Assembly (NCBI GenBank): GCA_963921935.1
Contig: OY998175.1
Location: 228,244,122-228,308,121, forward strand
From: Galeruca laticollis
Taxonomy: Eukaryota; Arthropoda; Insecta; Coleoptera; Chrysomelidae
DNA: 64,000 nt
Direction of reading: 5' to 3'
Shown: in pieces, positions 10,131 through 20,509 of the stretch
Numbering within the stretch: position 1 is the first letter of the stretch
Layout of the letters: every line of letters starts with the position of its first letter
Position numbers and translations under genes: made by a program
The notes under the pieces: generated by a model
The model's input: the letters and a program-made list of their open reading frames with translations, nothing else
What the model was told of the DNA's origin: nothing
Database searches by the model: none

Positions 10131-10178
<48 letters not shown>
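10131..10178. repeat. (TA)n microsatellite
   Basis: Pure TA run that truncates the second hammerhead-bearing repeat. Confidence 0.95.
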
Positions 10179-10179
<1 letters not shown>

Positions 10180-11200
10180 GAGATCAGGAGAAAAACAGCT
10201 ATCCAAAAATAGAACAAACTTAAAAATTTGAAAAATATAAAGTTGTATCTAATAAGTTGTTCTTCCTGTATATATTTCATTTCTTGAATAACTTTTGTAT
10301 GAAATTTTACTTTGAACACCCTGTATATACAGAACGATCTATACGAAATAAAAAAGTTCAATATATTTCCAGAAAAACTGAATATATGTGGGAAAAGAAA
10401 CCTAATTTTAGAAATGACTGAAATATGATATATTATATTAAATTGTAACATTTCCGTTATCTTATCAGTAGATCGAACACTCACTGACTAGGTATAAATA
10501 ATATTTTCGATATTGATGAAAATTAGTTATAAATTTTATGAGATCATTATATTCTATTTGCCTTCCACTATTTAAACAGGTTGTGTAAACATACATTTTT
10601 AGCATTTGTAACCTCTTCAAATAGTCTGACTGTAAAATGAAATTGTGTATTATAATTCTCGCCTTTTTAGCATTGTTTTATTATTTCAACATAGATTAAT
10701 GGATTGTTCGTTAGGATTATACTATAATTAGACAAACATACATTGTAGGATTCATATTTTTGTTAAAAATAAGAAAATATTTAGAATAGAAACAAGGTTT
10801 TAGTTTTCAAATAAAATCTGAGATTGAAACATCCAAAGAAGAACAAGAATAAGTTGGGGTGAGAGAAAAGAGAAAGAAGAAACAACGGTAATTAGAGTAT
10901 GAAAAAATTTTAATTACGTGTTTTTATAGTAACAAATTTTAGGTGCAGTTCAACGTCATGCCGCCGTACGAATGGGAAACGGATATGTTGTTTAAACAAT
11001 GTTTTCTTCACCTTCCGAGTTGACAGAGGCGTAATTTGTTGGAAATAAATGTAGAAAACGGCTTTTGATAATTATTCACTACTTTTTTACGTAGTAAACC
11101 ACAAGAGAAACGCAGACTAGATACTAGCCAAAGAGAAGTAGTTAAACATTGTGCCGATGAAGTTTGATGATTTCACACTATAAAAAATAGTCCAAAGTAT
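10180..11200. other. non-coding interval
   Basis: AT-rich, with no gene seen. An ACACCCTGTATATA end-like motif at 10317-10331 resembles the termini of TA-inserting MITEs elsewhere in the window, but no partner was found. Confidence 0.5.
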
Positions 11201-11229
11201 CAACACCTGGAAAGCACTGTGAGTTGATA

Positions 11230-12005
11230 ATATCCAAAACTTCGTTTATCAGAAATTCCAAAGCATACACAAGAAGTTGGCGAAACAATTTACCCACCTC
11301 TTACACAACCCAGAAGACATCACGTTTCTAACTTTGTGTTCCACTCATATACTCCCAAATAGTTCCCAGATGGGTGACCCCACTCAGTACAGACATATTA
11401 CGTACCTCCCCACTTTATATAAGATACTTACAGCTTGTATCACTAACAGAATTTACAGGTACTCCGAGAAAAATAACATTTTAGCGGAGGCACTGGAATA
11501 TTACAAAAAATATCACCAAGGGTGCAAAGAACAACTTTTTATGGTACTACGACAAGCACAGAATGACCACTGGAATATACACACAGCTTTCGTGAATTAC
11601 ACGAATGAATTTGATTTGCTTCACAATGTAATTCCTGTCTAGCCCAAAATCATTATAATGTTTCCAAATTCATGCTCACAGAATATGTATAAAAACCAGA
11701 GATAAGAAAACCACTTTTTAGATAGTATACCTCATTCCTGGCTTGTGGAGGTCTTGCAGATCTACAAAGTCCGGCCAACTATTGTAAGCTTCCTTTCTAC
11801 AACGATGAGATGATGGCGAACCTATATCTGCACATCGGTCCAAACTTTATCAGTACTGACGAAATACCTATCCATAAAGGAATTTCCAAGGAGACTTCTT
11901 GAGTATATTAGTTCTGAGCATTTTCAATGATACGAACTACTGTTTTAACGTCAAAGCTAACAAAAACACCGACCGTACATGGATAACATTAAGCTATACG
12001 CAGCA
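11230..12005 (+). pseudogene. R2/R4-like LINE reverse transcriptase fragment
   Basis: A 121-residue open stretch at 11277-11642 contains GDPTQYRHITYLPTLYKIL and HQGCKEQLF, the RT finger region of site-specific-type LINEs. It also has the palm strand NIHTAFVNYTNEFD, where the first catalytic Asp of the usual FxDYxxAFD is replaced by Asn. Beyond 11642 the homology continues through several frames and stops (SWLVEVLQIYKV, then YRNTNY-like and FNVKANKN) to about 12005. The YMDD box region is disrupted. A related piece with better preserved downstream sequence is at 41600-42180. Assignment to the R2/R4 group rests on motif resemblance only. Confidence 0.65.
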
Positions 12006-12009
12006 AATG

Positions 12010-13290
12010 GACGCCCTCATGGCTAACCCCCCTAACCGTTTGAGAAACAGGATTTAGACAAACAAGAAAACAAAGTTTCGGACGAGCGCCGTAAAGGTCG
12101 GGAGCGCAGCCAACCACTTTAGTTGACGACACAGGTAACAAAAGAAAGGACAACGATCAAGTTCTAATGGCTCATGGTTTAGGACCGTCACAATCTGTTC
12201 CTCTCAAGAGAAAGTCACAAAGGCTTAAATTGACCAAACAAAATAACATAAATGTTTTCAAAGCCTCTTTTAGACCTACATACTACGAAACACAAAGACA
12301 TAGAAAGAACTCTTTCAAAGAATTTTGATTTCACTGATCAGAACATCTATGATAGGAAAAGAGCAATAGACAAAACTAGATATTTAACTCCAACAGACAT
12401 CAACACTATCAAGGAACAAATACAGAAGAAACATATAATGATACAGGCACACAACCAACCCAAAGAACAGCTGAAGTAAAAACAGATGAATATACAAATC
12501 AATCACATTCACAAACGGATCCTCAAGTAACAGAAGAAAATACAGAAATAGACAACAGAGAAATTCAATCAAATGTGGAACAAATATTCAACAATAATAA
12601 ACTGATGTTTGAAGGAAGGAATCCTAACCTAAGAAAAATCTATCCCAGATAAAATATAACTGTTAAACAAAATGTCTTGTAAACATACAACAACTACATA
12701 AAAAAATACAACATTGAAAATATAGAAGACCTTAGATGAATAACATACATGACAGCTATATCAATCAATGATAATCTGGGTATTACTAAACACAAATCAT
12801 ACACCAAGAGAATCGAAGAAAACTCAACTGAAAAACCACGTTGGCAACAAAGATTGGAAATGAAAATAAACTCAATACGTATTGATCTAACACAAATAAA
12901 CAACTCATTAGTGACCCCAAAACAAAAACAGATCAAACTGTATCAAAATATAATATAAAAACAAAACCAGGCATAATAACATCATAAATAACAGAAACCA
13001 TAGACTTATTGAAATTATAATTCATGGTAGCAGGTAAAATATTAAATATATATAATACGTCACTTACAAGAAAAAAGATAACAGAAACTTTACAATGCAA
13101 GAAAAAGTGTTCTAGTAAAAAATAGATCAAACGAATATAGTAATAGAAAACATGTAGAACATGTAGAAGAATATTGGAAACAGTTATGGTCAAACCCAGT
13201 GCAGCATAAAAGTAATTGGACAAAAGAAGAAAGGGAAAGAACAAAAACAGCAGAACACATGGAACCATACGAAATATAATTTGTTGCATT
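12010..13290 (+). pseudogene. R2/R4-like LINE, N-terminal portion preceding RT
   Basis: This looks like the 5' part of the same LINE family, placed behind the RT piece, so either a second copy or a rearrangement. A Lys/Gln/Asn-rich region appears at 12250-12480 (HTTKHKDIERTLSKNFDFTD). 12740-12958 reads AISINDNLGITKHKSY and EKPRWQQRLEMKINSIRIDL. 13140-13280 reads HVEEYWKQLWSNPVQHKSNW and KEERERTKTAEHME, the linker just before RT in such LINEs. Frames change several times, with stops. The RT that should follow is absent; non-LINE sequence begins by 13300. Confidence 0.55.
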
Positions 13291-13575
13291 ATTTGTTAAT
13301 TTTCGATTTTTTTCTCTAATAAAAAATATTGTTTTTCTCCAACCATCAAAAAATGTTGACATTTTTGTACTATTTTCAGGTGCAAAAGCCATCAATTCCC
13401 TTACCGTACAAAAATTTGCTCGTTGCTTAGCAACATTTTTGATCCTAGGATTAAAAACACTACTTTTAATCCTAGGACAAAAAGTAATTGCATTTGAGCT
13501 CTCTAATTGAAATTTGAAGAAAAAAACATTGTCTCTTACAAACTTAGTAAAACAAACTAATTGGGCAACTATATA

Positions 13576-14467
13576 TTTGTTATTTATAGTGATATTGAAT
13601 GTACAATTGGAACAATTATTGCCAAAATTCAAAGCACCACTGAAATTATCACTAACAATTTTCGAACAATTTAAAAGATTTTTATTAATCAACTCAAAAT
13701 ATTCTCCGTAACTGTTGATGAAACATTCGAGGAAATATCTGAACAGGTACTTGTACCTTCTTTGTCAGGTTGCAATATTTTTCTGGCAGTGTTCTCTTTG
13801 TTGATACGTGATTCTTCAATATATCCTTCTGCTACCGTACTCGATTTCCAATCTCCATGTCTTTTAAGACAAGTGAGGTCACCGCCACCATCAATAAGAA
13901 GTGTAGCAGATGTTCTTCTTAGCGAATGTCCAGTATACTCCATCCAATTTTCTAACTTCAAATTTTTTGCAATTTCTTGCGGCTTGGCACTAATTTTGTA
14001 AATACCAACAACCATTCTTTGACACTTCCCATTAACTTACTTCAAAAATAAACGACGTTCTTGTATATTTGATGGCCGTAGTGCAACATATTTTCGAAAT
14101 AAACGCAAATAATTATCGCCTATAATGGTAAACAAACGAGGTTTCTTGTTTTTTTTCTGCAAAATTTTTACAACCAGGACCGAGTCCATATCTTCAATGT
14201 CATCAATTTTCAAATGAACTAGTTCGTCACAACGCATAGCACCTCCAATTCCTAATACTAGAACAACCTTTATCATCAAATATACATTATCAGGTGCCAT
14301 ATCCAGGAACCGATCCACTTCCTCCTTTGTAAAAACCCTAGACTTTTTAGGTATATATCCATCACTTTGCCTTTTTAACAATGCTCGTAATTTTGAATAT
14401 TTACTAATATCCACACCATTTTTGTTATCCAGTGTGGATCGCAACATTGAATACTGTGACCAAAGAG
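13576..14467 (-). pseudogene. tyrosine recombinase (Crypton-like), 5'-truncated, one internal stop and a tail frameshift
   Basis: On the minus strand the frame starts inside a gene (LWSQYSMLRSTLDNKNG) and runs through GAMRCDELVHL (first catalytic Arg), a Lys-rich beta-hairpin (LQKKNKKPRLFTI), TAA at 14037-14039, then GHSLRRTSATLL (His-x2-Arg), LKRHGDWKS (second His) and AEGYIEES (the nucleophilic Tyr). The single TAA is in frame, with seven codons before the next Met. After ENILS a frameshift leads to a Cys/Asn-rich tail (ALNFGNNCSNCTFNITINN). Such recombinases cut and join DNA through a 3'-phosphotyrosine; in insects this protein type is found in Crypton-like elements and derived genes. The N-terminal domain is cut off at 14467 by a foldback element. 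All catalytic residues survive. Confidence 0.8.
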
Positions 14468-14556
14468 TGGATGGCTGCGCCGTCGTGCTCGAAAAATCGC
14501 GCGTGTTTGAAAGACCTCTTTATCCACTTATACTTTAATATACTAATATATCATAC
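14468..14556. repeat. half foldback element (F5)
   Basis: The right half of the palindrome seen whole at 15171-15309: GGCTGCGCCGTCGTGCTCGA, CGCGCGTGTTTGAAAGACCT, TTATCCACTTATACTTTAAT, ATACTA. The left arm is missing, and the recombinase reading frame ends exactly here. Confidence 0.8.
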
Positions 14557-14694
14557 GGACTAAAAGTGCCTATTCTTACTCGCAATATTTGCATTCGCTC
14601 GGCTGCGCTGCGCTCCGCCTCGCAACTGCAAATATTGCTCGTAAAAAAATATGCACTTTTAATCCTTATAATATAATATACTATTTCTTTAATA
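14547..14694. repeat. foldback element (F6)
   Basis: Inverted arms: CTAAAAGTGC..TACTCGCAATATTTGC and GCAAATATTGCTCGTA..TGCACTTTTAATCC. They surround a GC-rich centre (CGGCTGCGCTGCGCTCCGCC). It ends TAATATACTATT, as do the other members. Confidence 0.8.
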
Positions 14695-14884
14695 ATACTG
14701 TTTTTGTTACTATAACGCTTTGTTTGCTGATAGCGTGCAAGAAAGTAACAACTTCAAACAAAGTTACTTTTTTTATTGATGCCTCATATTACCTATTTAA
14801 AGCACGCCTCAGCGTGTTTAAATCGAACTTTCAAACACGCACGTTTTTTAAAGTCCCTATGGTAACAACAACTCGAGAAACGTA

Positions 14885-15030
14885 AGTATCAATGACAACT
14901 TTTTTTATTAGTTTTTAAATTGTATATTTTCATTGTGAACCAATGTCTTATTTGGTTTTTTCTGCAAAATTTATTTATATATTCACATACACATTGTATC
15001 CTTTTGAATATAAATAAACTTTTTGATTAT
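14885..15030 (+). repeat. sequence matching the 3' UTR of the USP2 retropseudogene
   Basis: About 125 bp (TTTTTTATTAGTTTTTAAAT...AATATAAATAAA) matches 31567-31688 almost exactly. Similarity starts just past the USP2 stop and ends at the AATAAA polyadenylation signal in both places. Either a second, 5'-truncated retrocopy or an independent repeat. Confidence 0.75.
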
Positions 15031-15059
15031 TTATCTGACAGCAGTACCTCGGAACGTCA

Positions 15060-15115
15060 AATAAAAATAAATACTATTTAACTTAGCTGAGCATCGAGGA
15101 CGGACTTCCATTTTT
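15060..15115 (+). repeat. single copy of the TGGGCATCGAGG minisatellite segment
   Basis: TAAAAATAAATACTATTTAA, CTTAGCTGAGCATCGAGGAC and GGACTTCC match 52125-52260, where the core is tandemly repeated. Confidence 0.7.
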
Positions 15116-15170
15116 TTGTAGTAATAATATAATAATAATATTTTATGATTTCAAAGTGCACCAATAAAAA

Positions 15171-15309
15171 AAATAGCGTAAAGTATTCGTGGATAACTGG
15201 TCTTTCAAACACTTGCTCTATTTCGAGCATTCCGGCTGCGCCGTCGTGCTCTAAAAATCGCGCGTGTTTGAAAGACCTCTTTATCCACTTATACTTTAAT
15301 ATACTATTT
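15171..15309. repeat. foldback element (F4)
   Basis: Left arm AAATAGCGTAAAGTATTCGT, GGATAACTGGTCTTTCAAAC; the right arm is the inverse and ends ACTTTAATATACTATTTT. The centre is CCGGCTGCGCCGTCGTGC. Confidence 0.85.
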
Positions 15310-15723
15310 TACAAATTACTGTTTTTAGAATTTTCAAATATATTTTTATTAATTTTATTTAATATAACACAACCGATAAATTTTCACATGAAAAAAAATA
15401 CTCAAAAATGAATGCTTCATTAATTTTCTCAAAATCATAGTTTTTTGAGTTATTACAGTTTTGTAGATATCGATCTATATAGACACAGTATATAGTACAA
15501 TGAGCATGAAATGGCACACATTTCCCACGAGTAGGTATACAAAATTTCATATACCTACGAGTTGGAAATTCGTCATTTTATGCAAATTGTACAATATACT
15601 TTTTCTACGACCATCATAAAGAAAACTGTAATATTTTTCATAACAATTTTTATTATAAACTTTTCTGCCGTCATGGTTGCATGGTTTAGACAATTTTTTT
15701 TCTGAAATTATTAAGTAGGGTTC
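15310..15723. other. non-coding interval
   Basis: AT-rich sequence with no gene seen, up to the TTAA of the piggyBac element. Confidence 0.5.
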
Positions 15724-15727
15724 TTAA

Positions 15728-18283
15728 CCTTCATAAACCCGAGCGGGGTACAGCCGTACCCCAGACATGAATTTTTGGGTATATTTTCTAAAATAGTTTT
15801 TTTTATTTAATTTCCTTCGAGCTATGTTTCTTAAATATATATCTAAATTGGTATACAAAATTTTGAATAAATTGCTTTTCATTGTAACTAATTATACAGT
15901 TTTGTTGCTTGGGGTCCAGCTGCACCCCGCTCGGTATGTAACGACAGGTATAAATTTTGCCTACGTTAAAAACCAACCGGGGTACAAATAAACCCCAAAT
16001 TGTTCAAACGACGGGGATTCCCCGTTTCTTGGCGTCAACGCTCTCGGGGATTCCCAATTTATTGAATAGCGGCTTTGTGAACATATTTATCTCAGTATAA
16101 TTTTAGTGTGTTTAGTCACGTTTGCAGTGCTTGTCGAGTACGCGTTTATAAAAATGAGTGAAGCACGGAAGTTTCGAAATGAAAATAAGCTAACTGACGA
16201 AAAACTATTGGCGATATTAGAAACGGACGATAACGACACTTTTTTTAATGATTTAGCACTAGAGGATTTTGCAAGTGATATTGAGGAGACTGACATAGTG
16301 ACTGAAACTGATGAGATAGATGACGTTTTACAAGTTAGTGATAGGGAAAATGAGTCGGCAGATTCTGCAGATGAAGTAGGCCCGTCAGTAAACATTTATA
16401 CCGATCATCCAACTTATTCGTCTAAAGATGGTAGTGTGTGGGCAAAGGTTCCATTTACTACGAAGATCAAGAGGCGAAAATGTAATATTCAAAAGGTTTC
16501 ACCAGGTTTGACTAGATATAGTTCCCAATTTTCTACCATAAAAGAAACTTTTGAAATATTTTTTTCACAAGATATTATGAATGTGATTTTATCGGAGACG
16601 AATAGAAAAGCCGAATCATATTATGCGAGAAATAGGAAGGCCTTTTCTCCTTTTGTGCAAGAAGAACTGAAAGCATTTATTGGTTTGCTTATTATTTTTG
16701 GAGCTTGGCACACTGCTAAAGAGCCAATATGTGTATTATGGAGTCAAAATCCAACTTTATGTAGGCCTCTAGTATCATCTGCCTTGTCTCGCAACAGATT
16801 CCAACAGATTATGTGCTTTCTAAGATTTGACAATTTTGAAACAAGAGAAGAAAGAAAACGCACTGATAAATTTGCCCCAATTAGAGATGTTTTTGATGGT
16901 TTTGTAACAAATTGCAAGAAATCGTTTAATCCATCTGAACACTTGTGCGTGGATGAGCAGTTTGTCCCATTCCGAGGCAAGGCTCCTTTTCGGGTTTACA
17001 TGAAGAGTAAGTCGGACAAGTACGGCTTAAAAATTTGGGCACTGGCTGATTGTAGTTCGGCATATACAGCGAATATGCAACCTTATTTAGGTAAGTTTTT
17101 TCATAAAAAAATGTAGATTTTATTACAGAATAATAATTTTAGGTAAAGTAGGAAACAAACCTGAGAAAGGCCAAGGACAAAGGGTAGTGATGGACCTGGT
17201 AAACCATTTATCTTCAGGATATGGAATAACTACTGATAACTTTTTTACCAGTATTGAGTTAGCTAATAAGCTTTTAGATAAAAACCTTACCTTGTGTGGT
17301 ACACTGCGTAAAAATAAACCTTATATGCCAAAAGAACTACTTCCAGCAAGATATAAGAAGGACTTTTCAAGCATGTTTGCTTTTATGGAAAATAAAACCT
17401 TAGTTTCCTACGTACCAAAAAAAAATGCGGCAGTTGTTCTTTTATCGACAGAACATAACGATGACAAAATAAGTGAAGAAAAAACTAATTACGAACCAGA
17501 CATTATCTTACAATACAATAAAACAAAGGGTACAGTGGACACGACGGATAAATTAGCGAAGGAATTCACGACGCAAAGAAAAAGTAATCGGTGGCCGATG
17601 GCAATATTTTTTCACCTGCTGGACATTGGTGGCATCAACGCCTATAAACTTTGGATGAAGAAAAATCCAGATTGGAAAAAAAATCGCTTGGATAGGAAAA
17701 GAATGTTTTTGTTGGAGTTAGGCCAGGAATTAATTAGAAAAAACATAATTCGTAGATACCAAAATGACAAGTCGTTACATTCCAATATAAAACAATCCAT
17801 GTTAACCATTTTGCCAGAATTAAACATAAGGAAGAAACAACCTGTTCCTGTTATTGGCAGAAAGCAGCGATGTTTCTTATGCGACAGAAGTAAAGACAGG
17901 AAATCTCGAAAGTTTTGTATTCGGTATAATCAGTTCGTACGTGCAGAACATTCAAAAAATATAACAGTTTGTAACAAGTGTGATAATTAAATCATTATTT
18001 AAAATGTCACTAAAATGCTTTTTCTTTTTTCATAATTATTTTTGTTTTTAATATTTCTAATCATTTCATAATATTTTTTCAAAGTGTGCTTACAATGCAT
18101 TTATCAATGCTGACAACTTTTTTATGTAAAAATATATTTTTATAAGCAGAATGTGTTTTATTTTTAATATTCCCTAATTATTAACATTAAACATTAAAAA
18201 AATAATAAGCCAAAAAAATGTTAGGGTACATTTGGACCCCACTCGGTATTCAATGTAAGTTATTGACCACGGGTTTATGAAGG
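15728..18283 (+). mobile_element. piggyBac element, apparently complete
   Basis: Flanked by TTAA on both sides (15724-15727 and 18284-18287). It has perfect 14-bp inverted ends, CCTTCATAAACCCG and CGGGTTTATGAAGG. Subterminal GGGGTAC..GTACCCC and GGGTCC/GGACCCC blocks recur near both ends (15744-15762, 15910-15935, 18225-18245). Length is 2556 bp, in the normal range for the superfamily. The transposase inside reads through once a 52-bp intron is removed. Confidence 0.93.
16154..17990 (+). CDS. piggyBac transposase, 594 aa, two exons
   Basis: The transposase excises and reinserts the element at TTAA. Exon 1 is 16154-17090 and exon 2 is 17143-17990; the 52-bp intron 17091-17142 begins GTAAGT and ends TTTTAG. 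Splicing gives 594 codons plus stop without a break. Met at 16154 is chosen because MSEARKF precedes the acidic N-terminal region; an upstream in-frame ATG at 16106 would add 16 residues. By my count the catalytic Asp residues are D267 (VDEQFVPFRG), D344 (TTDNFFTS) and D445 (TVDTTDK), within two residues of the reference piggyBac triad, and the RWP tryptophan is present. The C-terminus has a Cys-rich zinc-binding region (CFLCDRS ... VCNKCDN). Perfect ends plus an open frame suggest a recent, possibly active copy. Without splicing the protein would stop at 17116. Confidence 0.9.
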
Positions 18284-18756
18284 TTAAATGAACCATATTT
18301 TTTTTTCTTTTTCAACATGTACCTACCTGTGAAACAAATAACGCTCATAATTTTCAAATTTTGACAACTCGAAAATCAGTCGCCTAGATGCAAAAGCCGA
18401 CAAGTCACACTTTTTTAAAAATAGAGTTTATTGTACCAAAACATTTAAAATTCAATGGACTACATGTTCTTTAAAAATACTCCCCGCAAAACTCGACAAA
18501 TCCATGTATAAATCGCCTACAAAGTTTCGTCTTTAATGCAAAAGGCGACAAGTCCCTGCGCGCCTAAGCTGCAAAACTAGACACATTCAATGAGCCAATA
18601 GCAGCTTAGTATACGTACCACAACACAATGACATGTGGAATATCAGGTGATTTAATTTTTAGTTTTGACTTTTTCTTGCAGTGATTAACAAGGTGTAACT
18701 CAAAATTGAAATTACAAAAATGAATCAGCTAGATATATCCGGATAATCTTCGTCAA

Positions 18757-19158
18757 GTGAAAGCATGTGTAGTTAACATAGCTAGAAAAAGAACTAAGCA
18801 GGAAACCAAAAGACAAAAGGCAAAGGCATCAATGTATGTTTTCAATGTTGTACATAGCTACTTTTTGTGGGCAAGTGTTTTTAAACTTTTACCTTATTAT
18901 TATGAACCCTTTAATTCTTTATTGTGGGTCTTTAGCATGTGGTATTTTTGTTATACGTATACTTGTAAAGATTTGCCATTATATCCCCGTTGCGGTCATA
19001 AGGGTAAACTGTTTCAACCATATCAATGCACATCTCAACTTTCCATAAAAGACGTTAAAGAGTTCAATGACGCTTTCTATAAAAACAAAGAAAAATCTAA
19101 ACAAGACATGTTTATATTACGACACTGTGACTCAAATATTCCAAAAAGACATAGGTAA
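18757..19158 (+). pseudogene. N-terminal part of the unclassified transposase
   Basis: The useful part reads LPLYPRCGHKGKLF, then LSIKDVKEFNDAFYKNKEKS and KQDMFILRHCDSNIPKRHR. This is a Cys-containing N-terminal region followed by a helical segment known to me only from uncharacterised repeat-borne insect proteins. The upstream part (18770-18960) seems to include an intron, since the translation there is hydrophobic and unlike the flanks. A donor-like GTATGT lies at 18835. The frame stops at 19158. The partner exon is at 20510-21793. Function is inferred only from position between the inverted ends. Confidence 0.45.
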
Positions 19159-19499
19159 AGGAAAGATAGCGGAAACAAAGAAAAACGTTTAGTAGTTGTT
19201 CAAGATTGTAAAATCTTGAGTTTTATTGTTTACGATACTTTTAAAATATATAAGATATTTGTATGCGCCCTTTCTTCATTGTATATATTTAAGGTGTAAA
19301 TTCATTTCAGTTAATAGCGTTGTAGAAATATGTTTCAGAATTGATAAGATCTTTTCTATTGTTGTAAATTCAAAGGATAGCTTCATTTTTTTTTCAACTT
19401 TTGTTAAATACCTTTAAAATATCACGTTTTGTAACAATAAATGTAAATAATTTTGTTTGTGCTTTGAAATAGCACATTTTTTAAAATCAACATCTTGTC

Positions 19500-20310
19500 G
19501 CATTGTCCTTTAGTTCAGAAGTTAGGAAAAGGTCACGTTTCACCCTATTATACATTGTATTGTAAAAACCCTAAATTTAGTGTCACTTCTGCATGAATTT
19601 TATGGTCGACGGTCGGAAGATATGAAAGACATTTTTGAATAACCTTTCTGAGTAAAAGGGTTACAATTGCTATTGGAGTATTCAATAGAAATTTAACTAT
19701 TTATTCGGGGCGTCCATAGTTGATTCTTGTCTAGAAACCCGACAAGTCAAATGATACTGGCCAATAGGAAATATTTATTTTCGTTTGGTCAACCCAATCC
19801 ACGTGTAAACACGCCCCTCACAGATTTCTATTTAACACGTCTCACAACGTGAAGAAATCAGTTTCTCACCCATCAGTTCTACACTTATCGACGCGAGTTT
19901 TACACTCATCGAATCGAGCTCAACGCTCAACAACAAAGTTAATTTTTTACACTCATCGAAGCGAGTTCAATACTCTAGATAACAAAGTTTCTCACTCATC
20001 AGTTCTACACTTATCGACGCGAGTTTTACACTCATCGAATCGAGCTCAACGCTCAACAACAGAGTTAGTTTTTTACACTCATCGAAGCGAGTTCAATACT
20101 CTCGATAACAAAGTTTTACACTCATCGACGCGAGTTTTACACACTCATCGAATCGAGCTCAACGCTCAATAACAAAGTTAGTTTAATATTCCTCAAATCG
20201 AAACATAAAGTGTCTTCCGATCTGAAACCGCCGAAGTTCAGCATTCACAACTTTGTACCATTTTGTAAATTTGTATATAATAAATTATTAATTTCGACAT
20301 TAATTTTGTC
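19500..20310. repeat. possible nested solo LTR or other insertion
   Basis: This separates the two exons of the transposase. It has a TATTTAA-like box before a repeat array, a 3' part with AATAAA-like signals (20275-20290), and no coding capacity. No clear LTR boundary or target duplication was found. Confidence 0.3.
19861..20190. repeat. 126-bp tandem repeat, about 2.6 copies
   Basis: Starts at 19861, 19987 and 20113. The unit is rich in the sub-repeat ACACTCATCGA(A/C)(T/G)CGAG, so each unit is itself built of smaller related blocks. Confidence 0.85.
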
Positions 20311-20509
20311 AAATTAGAATTATTTATTTAATTGAATGTCCACGCCAGTTGACGAAGTTCAGCTAGAAATATAATCAAAAACAGTAGTCCAAGGTTAAAA
20401 GGTCTGATGGATTAGTAGTTCCCGTATGCAGAGATGCATTCCTAAATATTTTAGGTAAATGCCTGAATATTTTATTATTATTTTATGAATATTTTGTTAT
20501 AATTTTAGG

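Larger units (their letters stand above)
9602..10132 (+). repeat. ~312-bp hammerhead-bearing repeat, 1.7 units (retrozyme-like)
   Basis: The block GTTGTTTTGTGTTTTCCCAT...ATTCCTACATCTTCTT is present at 9602-9818 and 9912-10132. A 93-bp segment (9819-9911, with a G11 run) follows the first copy only. The second copy is cut by a TA microsatellite. Corresponding points are about 310-312 bp apart. Each copy contains a hammerhead ribozyme core. Tandem ~300-bp units with type I hammerheads are the layout of animal retrozymes and of Penelope-like pseudo-LTRs; the class assignment is inference. Confidence 0.7.

Noticed and set aside
19849..20172. A 107-residue open frame with repeated protein blocks
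   Set aside because: It is the translation of the 126-bp tandem repeat; no start context and no homologue recognised.
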